DNA of 5,756 nt. Source: Legionellales bacterium UBA5158. Its GTDB lineage: Bacteria; Pseudomonadota; Gammaproteobacteria; DSM-16500. The translations under genes and the position numbers were made by a program. This document shows positions 1-5,114 of the stretch, piece after piece (the stretch's first letter is position 1; each line of letters begins with the position of its first letter). The notes below the pieces were generated by a model, which saw only the letters and a list, made by a program, of their open reading frames with translations, was not told the DNA's origin and searched no databases. The stretch is taken from contig DHXK01000081.1 of NCBI GenBank assembly GCA_002413665.1, forward strand, positions 19,465-25,220, read 5' to 3'.

Positions 1-1077
1 TGGATGTAATGTAGTTAAGAAGCTAGAAAACGTGGGTTCTATTGAAATAATTTCATATTTAACACCAAAGTTATCGGCAATTTCAATGGCATCTTGCATG
101 CTGATATCAGAAGTATAACGGGATGGCATAATAACTGCAGTAACGTTATCTTTACCGATGGCATCTACAGCAATGGCTAGTGTAAGAGCTGAATCAATTC
201 CACCTGATAAACCTAATAGCGTATGGACAAATTTATTTTTCTTTAAATAGTTTCGCACGCCAAATATGAGGCAATCATAAATTTTTTCTTCTGTTGTTGG
301 TAAAACAAAATCTCTCGTTTCAATCTCAATTTTATTTTCATTAATCGTTACATCAACGGATAGTAAATTTTCTTTGAAAAATCCTGCGTGCTGACAAATT
401 TTACCGGTCTCATCGACTACCATTGAGCCGCCATCAAAAATAATTTCATCTTGAGAGCTGATATAATTGGCATAAAAAATAGGTACTTTTGAATCTCTCG
501 CTCGTGTGGCTAGCATCTGCGCACGGCGTTCTTGTTTGTTAATTTCGAAAGGTGAAGCATTGGGTGATAAAATAATTCTTGCACCATGTTGAGCGGCTTG
601 TTCGACTGCACCCGTTAACCACAAATCTTCACAAATAACTATTCCGATAGGTATTTCATCGACTTCTACTATGGCATGTAATGTGCCTGGTACAAAATAA
701 CGTCTCTCATCAAACACGCCATAATTAGGAAGTTGTTGCTTGGCATACGTTGCGATAATTTTCCCGTTATAAATAAAAGAACATGCATTATTCAGACCTT
801 CAGGAGAAGTGTAGGGATGCCCAACTAAACAATAAATATCTTTTACTGTAGCGGTGAATTCATGAAGTGCTCGTTCTGATTCTTGCAGAAAAGACTTTCG
901 ATTTAACAAATCATCTACAGGATATCCAGTTAAGCTTAACTCTGGGAATATAATAATATTCGCTTTTAATTCATCACGCGCAGTCGTTGCTGCTTGAATG
1001 TGTTTTTTTAAGTTGCCTTCAATATCACCCATGATAAGATTTAGTTGAGCTATGACTATGCGTAATTGTTTTTTCAT
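1..1077 (-). CDS. nadE: Glutamine-dependent NAD+ synthetase (C-terminus cut off by window edge)
   Basis: This enzyme makes NAD+ from nicotinate adenine dinucleotide (NaAD), ATP and glutamine in the cytoplasm, the last step of NAD synthesis. The visible 359 residues hold a complete N-terminal nitrilase-type glutaminase domain with the expected triad: Glu46 (in FPELSLTGYP), Lys113 (in YAKQQLPNYG) and Cys149 (in VICEDLW). The synthetase domain then begins, with the ATP-binding P-loop SGGIDS at residues 291-296. Family members of this two-domain type are roughly 540 residues, so about 180 residues lie beyond the left edge. The reading frame is open to base 1. The ATG is preceded by a modest AGG about 7 bases upstream. 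It lies 14 bases after ygfZ on the same strand, so co-transcription is likely. The fused glutaminase domain means glutamine rather than free ammonia should be the nitrogen donor. Identity is certain; only the operon is inferred. Confidence 0.96.
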   Translation of the reverse strand, partial: MKKQLRIVIAQLNLIMGDIEGNLKKHIQAATTARDELKANIIIFPELSLTGYPVDDLLNRKSFLQESERALHEFTATVKDIYCLVGHPYTSPEGLNNACSFIYNGKIIATYAKQQLPNYGVFDERRYFVPGTLHAIVEVDEIPIGIVICEDLWLTGAVEQAAQHGARIILSPNASPFEINKQERRAQMLATRARDSKVPIFYANYISSQDEIIFDGGSMVVDETGKICQHAGFFKENLLSVDVTINENKIEIETRDFVLPTTEEKIYDCLIFGVRNYLKKNKFVHTLLGLSGGIDSALTLAIAVDAIGKDNVTAVIMPSRYTSDISMQDAIEIADNFGVKYEIISIEPTFSSFLTTLHP

Positions 1078-1091
1078 AGGGATACCTGTTT

Positions 1092-1844
1092 TTATAAGGC
1101 GTAAGGTAGTTTAAGTACTGTTAGGGGTTCTTTGTTATCTTGGGTGAGAAATAAGTTGCTTGATGCTACCGTAGCTTGATTTGCTATCACTAAGAGTTGA
1201 AAGTTATTTTCTTGTTCTTGATAGCTATCAACAATGGTTCCGCAGGGTCCAGTTTGATCATGAATATCAGCGCCAGGTATGGGAGTAATAAGAGTGTTAA
1301 CATGCATTCGGTACATATGTTTTTTTATTTGACCCCGGTAATGCATGCGCGCGATAATTTCTTGACCTGTGTAGCATCCTTTATCAAAACTTATTCCATT
1401 TAAATATTGCAAATTTATTTCGTGAGGTAAAAATTTCCCACTCGTTTGTGGGTAAATAGTAGGTACGCCAGCTTCTATATTATTTTTATGTTCATGTCCG
1501 TCAGAAATAGTATTGAGATAAGCGTCCGTGCTCGCATCTGATAAAGTCACTTTAAAAAAGACGGCATATTTTTGTAGAGCTGTTATGGCTATTTGGAGCA
1601 TAGAGACGGGCATTAATAAATAATATTTATTTTCATGAAGAAATAATCGAAATAAACTAATGATGCGACCTTGTGGATTGCAATGGGCACCTAAACGAGA
1701 ATCAGTTAAAGTGACTTCCTCTATGTTGCAAGTTAGCTGACCTTGTAAAAATTTTGCAGCTGCTATGCCCTCAATACAGAGCAAGCCTAATTGATAAGAA
1801 TCAGAAGGGATTGTTGGATTGTTCTCAGGATAGTGTATGGTCAT
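1092..1844 (-). CDS. ygfZ: YgfZ/GcvT-like folate-binding protein (Fe-S cluster maintenance)
   Basis: This is a cytoplasmic folate-binding protein related to the glycine-cleavage T protein. In E. coli, YgfZ supports Fe-S enzymes such as the tRNA thiomethylase MiaB, through tetrahydrofolate and one conserved cysteine. The family signature K-G-C-Y-T-G-Q-E is intact at residues 155-162, with the key cysteine at 157, followed by IIARMHYRGQIKKHMYR. The N-terminal part has the usual GxxAxxFLQGQLT-like stretch (residues 26-38) and NPQGRI (56-61). At 250 residues it is shorter than E. coli YgfZ (about 326), which is common for compact homologues; nothing suggests a break. The ATG at 1844 has no good Shine-Dalgarno sequence, only ACGG a few bases upstream, so translation may be weak. 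It is the first gene of a likely ygfZ-nadE unit and is transcribed divergently from pncA. Confidence 0.93.
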   Translation of the reverse strand: MTIHYPENNPTIPSDSYQLGLLCIEGIAAAKFLQGQLTCNIEEVTLTDSRLGAHCNPQGRIISLFRLFLHENKYYLLMPVSMLQIAITALQKYAVFFKVTLSDASTDAYLNTISDGHEHKNNIEAGVPTIYPQTSGKFLPHEINLQYLNGISFDKGCYTGQEIIARMHYRGQIKKHMYRMHVNTLITPIPGADIHDQTGPCGTIVDSYQEQENNFQLLVIANQATVASSNLFLTQDNKEPLTVLKLPYAL

Positions 1845-1876
1845 AATGCCGTTGATTATAAGAGTTCTAGATGTAT

Positions 1877-1906
1877 ATGATAGTCTTTATTGCCTGCTTT
1901 GGGCAA
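1877..1906 (-). promoter_or_regulatory. Candidate sigma-70 promoter for ygfZ-nadE
   Basis: Reading the minus strand, TTGCCC (1906-1901) is followed after 18 bases by TATCAT (1882-1877), giving 4/6 and 5/6 matches to the consensus boxes. Transcription would start near 1870 and leave a leader of about 26 bases before the ygfZ ATG. A perfect TATAAT lies closer to the gene (1860-1855) but has no acceptable -35 box and would leave almost no leader. This is a prediction from sequence only. Confidence 0.35.
1890..1906. repeat. Inverted repeat TTGCC-N7-GGCAA in the ygfZ/pncA intergenic region
   Basis: TTGCC (1890-1894) and GGCAA (1902-1906) form a perfect 5-base inverted repeat with a 7-base spacer. 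The right arm coincides with the candidate -35 box of ygfZ. It could be an operator half-site pair or a small hairpin in a transcript. It is short enough to arise by chance, and no known regulator motif was recognised. Confidence 0.25.
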
Positions 1907-1951
1907 ATGGTGTGGTAAAGATATTTCTATTTAAGCTGGAAGTCGCTTGGG

Positions 1952-1980
1952 TTTACGATGACACTCTGAGTCTTCATTAT
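1952..1980 (+). promoter_or_regulatory. Candidate promoter for pncA, overlapping an imperfect palindrome
   Basis: TTTACG (1952-1957), a 17-base spacer and CATTAT (1975-1980) give 4/6 matches in each box. An imperfect palindrome fills the spacer: ATGA-C-ACTC-T-GAGT-CT-TCAT at 1958-1977. A second weak option is TTGATT (1980-1985), 17 bases, TACTAT (2003-2008). It would start transcription near 2015 and leave too little leader for the ATG at 2022, but enough for the one at 2046. Both are weak predictions; pncA must have a promoter in this region because no gene precedes it on its strand. Confidence 0.3.
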
Positions 1981-2032
1981 TGATTTTTTAATATCCAAAT
2001 GTTACTATCAATGGCCAACTCATGCACATTTC

Positions 2033-2036
2033 GGAA
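2033..2036 (+). promoter_or_regulatory. Ribosome binding site favouring the pncA start at 2046
   Basis: GGAA sits 9 bases before the ATG at 2046. The alternative in-frame ATG at 2022 has no Shine-Dalgarno-like sequence in front of it. Together with the protein alignment this favours the downstream start. Confidence 0.5.
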
Positions 2037-2045
2037 TCAATATCC

Positions 2046-2672
2046 ATGTCAAAAACCGCTCTCCTTATGGTTGATTTGCAAAATGATTTTTGCACGGGCG
2101 GTGCATTAGCTGTGGTTAATGGCGAAGCGGTTATTCCTCTTGCAAATCAGCTACAGGCTTGTTTTGACTATGTTATTGCGACTTGTGACTGGCACCCTAA
2201 AAACCACATAAGCTTTGCTGCAAATCATAAAGGTCATAAAATAGGGGATACAATCTTTATCAATCATTTCCCTCAAACTTTGTGGCCTGTTCATGGCGTT
2301 GAGCACACCCACGGGGCAGAAATGCACCCTGATCTAGATATAGCAGGGATTCAGCATTATGTTTTCAAGGGAACGGATGTGGAAATTGATAGTTATAGTG
2401 CTTTTTTCGATAATCATCAGCATCGCGCCACGGACTTAGAAAATTTCCTGGAACATTATAAAATAAAAGATATTTATATTATGGGTCTGGCAACAGATTA
2501 TTGTGTTAAATATACTTGCCTAGATGCGTTAAAGTTAGGGTTTAATGTCTATGTGATAACAGATGCATGCCGTGGAGTGGAAGTAAAAGAGGTTGAAAAG
2601 GCTCTAGAGGTTATGCGATTAGCGGGTGCTAAGTTACTAAATAGTACAGATTTAATTAGAAACAGCGTCTGA
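2046..2672 (+). CDS. pncA: Nicotinamidase (nicotinamide deamidase)
   Basis: This enzyme hydrolyses nicotinamide to nicotinate and ammonia, the entry step of the deamidating NAD salvage pathway. It belongs to the isochorismatase-like cysteine hydrolase fold. With the start at 2046 it has 208 residues and begins MSKTALLMVDLQNDFCTGGA, which lines up with the start of E. coli PncA. The catalytic triad is visible as Asp10 (DLQNDF), Lys108 (FKGT) and Cys153 (ATDYCV). Metal ligands are expected at Asp48 and His50 in CDWHPKNH, His54, and His83 in WPVHG. The frame extends 8 codons further to an ATG at 2022, but those residues look unlike the family and that start lacks a ribosome binding site. It is divergent from ygfZ-nadE and followed 43 bases later by a small gene on the same strand. 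NadE and PncA act in the same pathway, so shared control is plausible but unproven. Confidence 0.96.
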   Translation: MSKTALLMVDLQNDFCTGGALAVVNGEAVIPLANQLQACFDYVIATCDWHPKNHISFAANHKGHKIGDTIFINHFPQTLWPVHGVEHTHGAEMHPDLDIAGIQHYVFKGTDVEIDSYSAFFDNHQHRATDLENFLEHYKIKDIYIMGLATDYCVKYTCLDALKLGFNVYVITDACRGVEVKEVEKALEVMRLAGAKLLNSTDLIRNSV

Positions 2673-2704
2673 ATGGCGTGCTAGATTAATTTTTATAGCT
2701 CAAA

Positions 2705-2710
2705 TTGAGG
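2705..2710 (+). promoter_or_regulatory. Ribosome binding site fixing the start of the small gene at 2716
   Basis: TTGAGG ends 5 bases before the ATG at 2716. An in-frame GTG at 2710 overlaps this motif itself and so is an unlikely start. Confidence 0.6.
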
Positions 2711-2715
2711 TGTTT

Positions 2716-3045
2716 ATGTCGGGATCAAGATTTTTCAATCAGGAGGAAAGCTTAGCTGCTACTCAGTTAGCTGAAGCGAAATCTCCTTCTACAGAAGATA
2801 TTTGCGTTACATTGTTAATGTTAAAAAAACAAGTATTGGAGGATTTGCAAGGGATGCACGATGGGGAGATGAAGATACACAAAATTCTTACTGATGAATT
2901 TGAAACAAATTTTCGTCAGAGAAAAGAAATAAGACCTAAAATAGCAGAATGCTTAAATAATTTAAAAGATATTAATGCCAGGATTAGCGGCAAAAAAGAA
3001 GAAATTGAATCTACTAAGCTAAGCCTTAAAAAAAATTATAGATAA
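2716..3045 (+). CDS. Hypothetical small charged helical protein, possible coiled coil
   Basis: I do not recognise this protein. It has 109 residues from the ATG at 2716, which follows a TTGAGG ribosome binding site. There is no signal peptide and no membrane segment, so it is probably cytoplasmic. Residues 1-26 look flexible. From about residue 27 to the end it is rich in Lys, Glu, Leu and Ile, with hydrophobics spaced like amphipathic helices (for example VTLLMLKKQVLEDLQ at 31-45, and IAECLNNLKDINARI at 76-90), suggesting a helical hairpin or coiled coil. The C-terminus is basic (KLSLKKNYR). A run of eight A near the 3' end could slip, but would change only the last few residues. It follows pncA by 43 bases and may be co-transcribed with it, yet nothing in it suggests a role in NAD metabolism. 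The ribosome binding site, codon structure and close packing with its neighbours support a real gene. Confidence 0.7.
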   Translation: MSGSRFFNQEESLAATQLAEAKSPSTEDICVTLLMLKKQVLEDLQGMHDGEMKIHKILTDEFETNFRQRKEIRPKIAECLNNLKDINARISGKKEEIESTKLSLKKNYR

Positions 3046-3064
3046 TAAAAAGCCTCACTTTTTA
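3046..3064. terminator. Weak AT-rich hairpin between convergent genes
   Basis: TAAAAAG (3046-3052) and CTTTTTA (3058-3064) form a 7-base stem around a CCTCA loop, exactly at the 9-base junction of two convergent genes. It begins one base after the stop of the small plus-strand gene and overlaps the end of the minus-strand phosphatase gene. The stem has only one G-C pair and no separate T-tract beyond its own arm, so it would be a poor bidirectional terminator. It may be chance in AT-rich DNA. Confidence 0.3.
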
Positions 3065-3723
3065 AAAATTGAAATTAATTCTGATGGATGGTTTATATAT
3101 CCATTCGCTTGCCAATCCAAAGGGTTTTCTTGGTCATCAATATATCCATATAAAGCGGCTATTACCGGCATACCAGCAGCTTTGCTGGCAATGATATCAA
3201 TCTCTGCATCTCCAATGTAAATACAGTCTTGTGGCTCTACGCTCATTAGCCTGCATGCATGTAAAATAGGCTCAGGATGTGGTTTGCAATTTTTTAACGT
3301 ATCACAACTAATGATGCATTGAGCTTTTTGTAACTCAGGTAAATATTTAATGAGTTCATCAGTAAAACGACCCGGTTTATTGGTCACAATTCCCCATGGA
3401 ATTTGATTCACAAAAAGATAATCTAACACTTCATGTATGCCAGAAAAAAGTTGAGTAGAGTCGAACATGTGCTTTTGGTAATATTCAAATAGCTCAGCGG
3501 AAAATCCCAAGTAATCATGATGATTCTCATCCATGTCTAAAGCCATTTTCAAAAACCCTTTCATTCCACGTCCCACAATGCCGCGCGTTTGGACTGAAGA
3601 CAGGGTAGGCAGATTTCGAGCTTGTAAAAAGCGGTTCATGGCAGCGCCTAAATCGGGAGCTGTATCTAACAAAGTGCCATCCAAATCGAATAAGACACCT
3701 TTTAAAGAGGTTTTTGAGTGCAT
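3055..3723 (-). CDS. mupP: HAD-family phosphatase, MupP type (MurNAc-6-phosphate phosphatase), commonly annotated gph
   Basis: This is a complete 222-residue HAD subfamily IA phosphatase. Motif I is DLDGT (nucleophile Asp13, acid/base Asp15), motif II is Thr114 in IVTNK, motif III is Lys147 in NCKPHPEP, and motif IV is GDAEID with Asp172 and Asp176. Automated annotation usually calls such proteins phosphoglycolate phosphatase. The C-terminal pattern YGYI-x4-ENP-x2-W-x-A-x4-NHPSEL (192-215), the PWGIVTNKPGRF stretch and the gene's place directly after ubiG instead match my recollection of Pseudomonas MupP. MupP dephosphorylates N-acetylmuramate 6-phosphate in the AmgK/MurU cell-wall recycling route. 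E. coli Gph is longer (252 residues) and lacks the ENP-W feature. The AAGGG ribosome binding site (3737-3733 on the minus strand) overlaps the ubiG stop, 9 bases before the ATG, so translation is probably coupled. HAD phosphatase is certain; MupP rather than Gph is a strong inference. Confidence 0.85.
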   Translation of the reverse strand: MHSKTSLKGVLFDLDGTLLDTAPDLGAAMNRFLQARNLPTLSSVQTRGIVGRGMKGFLKMALDMDENHHDYLGFSAELFEYYQKHMFDSTQLFSGIHEVLDYLFVNQIPWGIVTNKPGRFTDELIKYLPELQKAQCIISCDTLKNCKPHPEPILHACRLMSVEPQDCIYIGDAEIDIIASKAAGMPVIAALYGYIDDQENPLDWQANGYINHPSELISIFKK

Positions 3724-3735
3724 GACTGAGCGCCC

Positions 3736-4434
3736 TTATTTAGCTAGGTGAACAAGATAATTAACGGAGCAATCAGGCGTTAATTTGTAGGTTTTAGTGA
3801 ATATATTATAGGTTATGCCTGTCATATCAAGCAGATGTAATTGAGCAGCTCGAGACCATTCTGATAATTCAGAAGGTTTTATAAATTTCGCAAAATCATG
3901 TGTATGTTTAGGCAACAATTGTAAAATATACTCCGCTCCTAACACTGCAAATAAGTAGGCTTTTAAATTACGATTAATGGTTGAAAAAAATAATTGCCCA
4001 CCGGGCTTTGCTAGGGTAGCGCATGCTTTGACGATGGCTGCTGGGTCAGGCACATGCTCTAACATTTCCAGGCAGGTCACAACGTCATATTGTCCGGGGC
4101 GTTGTATAGCAAGCGCTTCAGCAGTAGTTAGTACATATTCAATCTGGGTTTTCGTTTCTAGCTGCCTTAAATGTGCAACTTTAATTGCCGCTTCACTCAT
4201 ATCTATGCCGGTTACATGGGCTCCAGCCAAAGCCATGCTTTCTGTTAAAATGCCGCCTCCGCAGCCTATATCAACCACTTTTTTATTGTTGAAAGCGGTT
4301 TTTTGTTGCATATAATCTAAGCGTAATGGATTAATTTCATGGAGCGGTTTGAATTCTCCTTCAAGGTCCCACCAAAGGGCAGCGTTTTTAGAAAATTTTT
4401 CGATTTCAATAGGATCGATATTTTGAGGGTTCAT
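3736..4434 (-). CDS. ubiG: Ubiquinone biosynthesis O-methyltransferase
   Basis: UbiG is an S-adenosylmethionine-dependent methyltransferase that performs both O-methylations in ubiquinone synthesis, acting on membrane-bound polyprenyl intermediates. The 232-residue protein has the usual family length (about 240). It opens with the typical IEKFSKNAALWWDLEGEFKP block (residues 11-30), followed by HEINPLRLDY. The SAM-binding motif I is VDIGCGGG (54-61), with the acidic residue of the second strand in GIDMS (76-80). Further hallmarks are CLEMLEHVPDP (121-131), LAKPGGQLFFSTINRN (141-156) and HDFAKFIKPSEL (179-190). The ATG is preceded by AAGG about 10 bases upstream and by a good promoter candidate. 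It is the first gene of a probable two-gene unit with the MupP-type phosphatase, 12 bases downstream, an arrangement also known from pseudomonads. Nothing is missing or altered. Confidence 0.97.
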   Translation of the reverse strand: MNPQNIDPIEIEKFSKNAALWWDLEGEFKPLHEINPLRLDYMQQKTAFNNKKVVDIGCGGGILTESMALAGAHVTGIDMSEAAIKVAHLRQLETKTQIEYVLTTAEALAIQRPGQYDVVTCLEMLEHVPDPAAIVKACATLAKPGGQLFFSTINRNLKAYLFAVLGAEYILQLLPKHTHDFAKFIKPSELSEWSRAAQLHLLDMTGITYNIFTKTYKLTPDCSVNYLVHLAK

Positions 4435-4463
4435 TTGTATTGTACCTTAGCTCCAAGTTCTGG

Positions 4464-4491
4464 ATTTTAGCATATATTCCGTGCGTTTCAG
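4464..4491 (-). promoter_or_regulatory. Candidate extended -10 promoter for ubiG-mupP
   Basis: On the minus strand, CTGAAA (4491-4486) is followed after 16 bases by TAAAAT (4469-4464), preceded directly by TGC, which makes an extended -10 element. Matches are 4/6 and 5/6. The predicted start near 4457 leaves a leader of about 22 bases that contains the ribosome binding site. This is the best-looking promoter in the window, but it is untested. Confidence 0.5.
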
Positions 4492-4566
4492 CCATGAAAA
4501 AATCTGATGCCCTTGCCTTGGGGTAGAATATCTGTTTATCATACCTAACACCACCCGCTAGAATGC

Positions 4567-4594
4567 TTGAAATCTAGTTTTTTTGTCTTAAATT
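4567..4594 (+). promoter_or_regulatory. Candidate promoter for the Thr-rich exported protein gene
   Basis: TTGAAA (4567-4572, 5/6), a 16-base spacer with a run of seven T, and TAAATT (4589-4594, 4/6) lie just upstream of the strong ribosome binding site AAGGGA (4601-4606, 6 bases before the ATG at 4613). The -35 box sits between the arms of a short inverted repeat, CTAGA (4558-4562) and TCTAG (4573-4577), which could be an operator or chance. An alternative promoter further upstream, TTGCCT (4513-4518) with TATCAT 18 bases later, is also possible. Confidence 0.4.
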
Positions 4595-4612
4595 AAATCA
4601 AAGGGAATTATT

Positions 4613-5026
4613 ATGAACATGAAAATGATAGGAATGACACTTTTAGCTGCAGCATTTTCTGTATCTGCTTTTGCTGATCAGACTACTACACAAACCACCA
4701 AGCAAACCACACAACCAATGACACAACAACCTATGACCAGTGGTCAGCTTGGTTCAGTGACCACAACTACAGAAAAGTCACAACAGACCACAGAAGAACC
4801 TACGACTAGTGGTCAAGTTGGTGGTTCAGCGACCACCACCACAGACACGACAAAGACCATGGACAATTCAATTTCAACAGGCGCTGAAATGAACATCAAC
4901 AGTGGTGCTGGTGCAAGTTCATCCACAACAACCCAAAGCACAACAGGGGTTAATCCTGAGACCGGAAATACACAAACTGATACCACACAACAAACCACAA
5001 CCACTGCTCCAAAAATGGGTCAATAA
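4613..5026 (+). CDS. Exported Thr/Gln-rich low-complexity protein with internal repeats, function unknown
   Basis: I do not recognise a family. The 137-residue product starts with a clear Sec signal peptide: positive residues at Lys4, a hydrophobic core (MTLLAAAFSVSA) and a signal peptidase I site AFA|DQ after residue 21. There is no lipobox cysteine. The mature 116 residues contain about 39 Thr and 15 Gln, no aromatic residue and no cysteine, so they should be disordered and located in the periplasm or outside the cell. Two related blocks, P-M-T-S-G-Q-L-G at residue 40 and P-T-T-S-G-Q-V-G at 63, each followed by a run of four Thr, indicate a tandem duplication with a 23-residue period. No membrane anchor or LPxTG-type signal is seen. 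AAGGGA lies 6 bases before the ATG, and a strong terminator follows the stop, so this is a single-gene transcript. Strand composition is skewed: the coding strand is rich in A and C because of ACA/ACC and CAA codons. Confidence 0.85.
   Translation: MNMKMIGMTLLAAAFSVSAFADQTTTQTTKQTTQPMTQQPMTSGQLGSVTTTTEKSQQTTEEPTTSGQVGGSATTTTDTTKTMDNSISTGAEMNINSGAGASSSTTTQSTTGVNPETGNTQTDTTQQTTTTAPKMGQ
4730..4843 (+). repeat. In-frame imperfect tandem repeat, period 69 bases, in the Thr-rich gene
   Basis: Copy 1 starts at 4730 and copy 2 at 4799, both in frame 1 of the gene. They encode PMTSGQLGSVTTTT and PTTSGQVGGSATTTT, the second having one extra codon. The nucleotide similarity (for example AGTGGTCA in both) indicates true duplication rather than only biased composition. 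Such repeats can vary in number between strains. Confidence 0.7.
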
Positions 5027-5057
5027 GATATCTGATTTTGGTAGTAGCATTGAGAAA

Positions 5058-5089
5058 AAAAACCCTGCTTATGCGGGGTTTTTCTTTTT
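5058..5089 (+). terminator. Strong intrinsic terminator after the Thr-rich gene
   Basis: The left arm AAAAACCCTGC (5058-5068) pairs with GCGGGGTTTTT (5073-5083) around a TTAT loop. This is an 11-base stem with a single T-G wobble, followed by C and five more T to 5089. It starts about 31 bases after the stop of the Thr-rich gene. It points toward pepN and ends only 25 bases before the pepN ATG. The A-run on the left arm would also give a T-tract in the opposite direction, but no minus-strand gene needs it here. Confidence 0.9.
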
Positions 5090-5114
5090 GTCAGACACGG
5101 AGAAGTAAAAGATT

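Noticed and set aside
1197..1403. Open frame on the plus strand inside ygfZ
   Set aside because: It lies fully antisense to a gene with a clear family signature and shows no recognisable protein features; it is a shadow frame.
1855..1860. Perfect minus-strand TATAAT just upstream of ygfZ, suggesting a leaderless transcript
   Set aside because: There is no matching -35 or extended -10 element, and the better-spaced pair at 1877-1906 gives a normal leader.
3533..3751. Plus-strand open frame across the mupP start and the ubiG end
   Set aside because: It is antisense to two well-supported genes and has an atypical Lys/Arg/Pro-rich composition with no family resemblance.
3977..4315. Plus-strand 112-codon open frame inside ubiG
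   Set aside because: It is antisense to the conserved SAM-binding core of ubiG; the length is explained by the codon bias of the opposite strand.
4558..4577. CTAGA-N10-TCTAG inverted repeat around the -35 box of the Thr-rich gene
   Set aside because: The arms are only five bases long in AT-rich DNA; it is kept as a remark in the promoter entry and not claimed as an operator.
4813..5004. Minus-strand open frame rich in Val
   Set aside because: It is the reverse complement of the Thr/Gln repeats (ACA/ACC read backwards gives Val and similar codons), so it is a composition artefact.
4902..5108. Plus-strand open frame running through the terminator
   Set aside because: It overlaps the Thr-rich gene out of frame and translates the terminator hairpin; no ribosome binding site was found.
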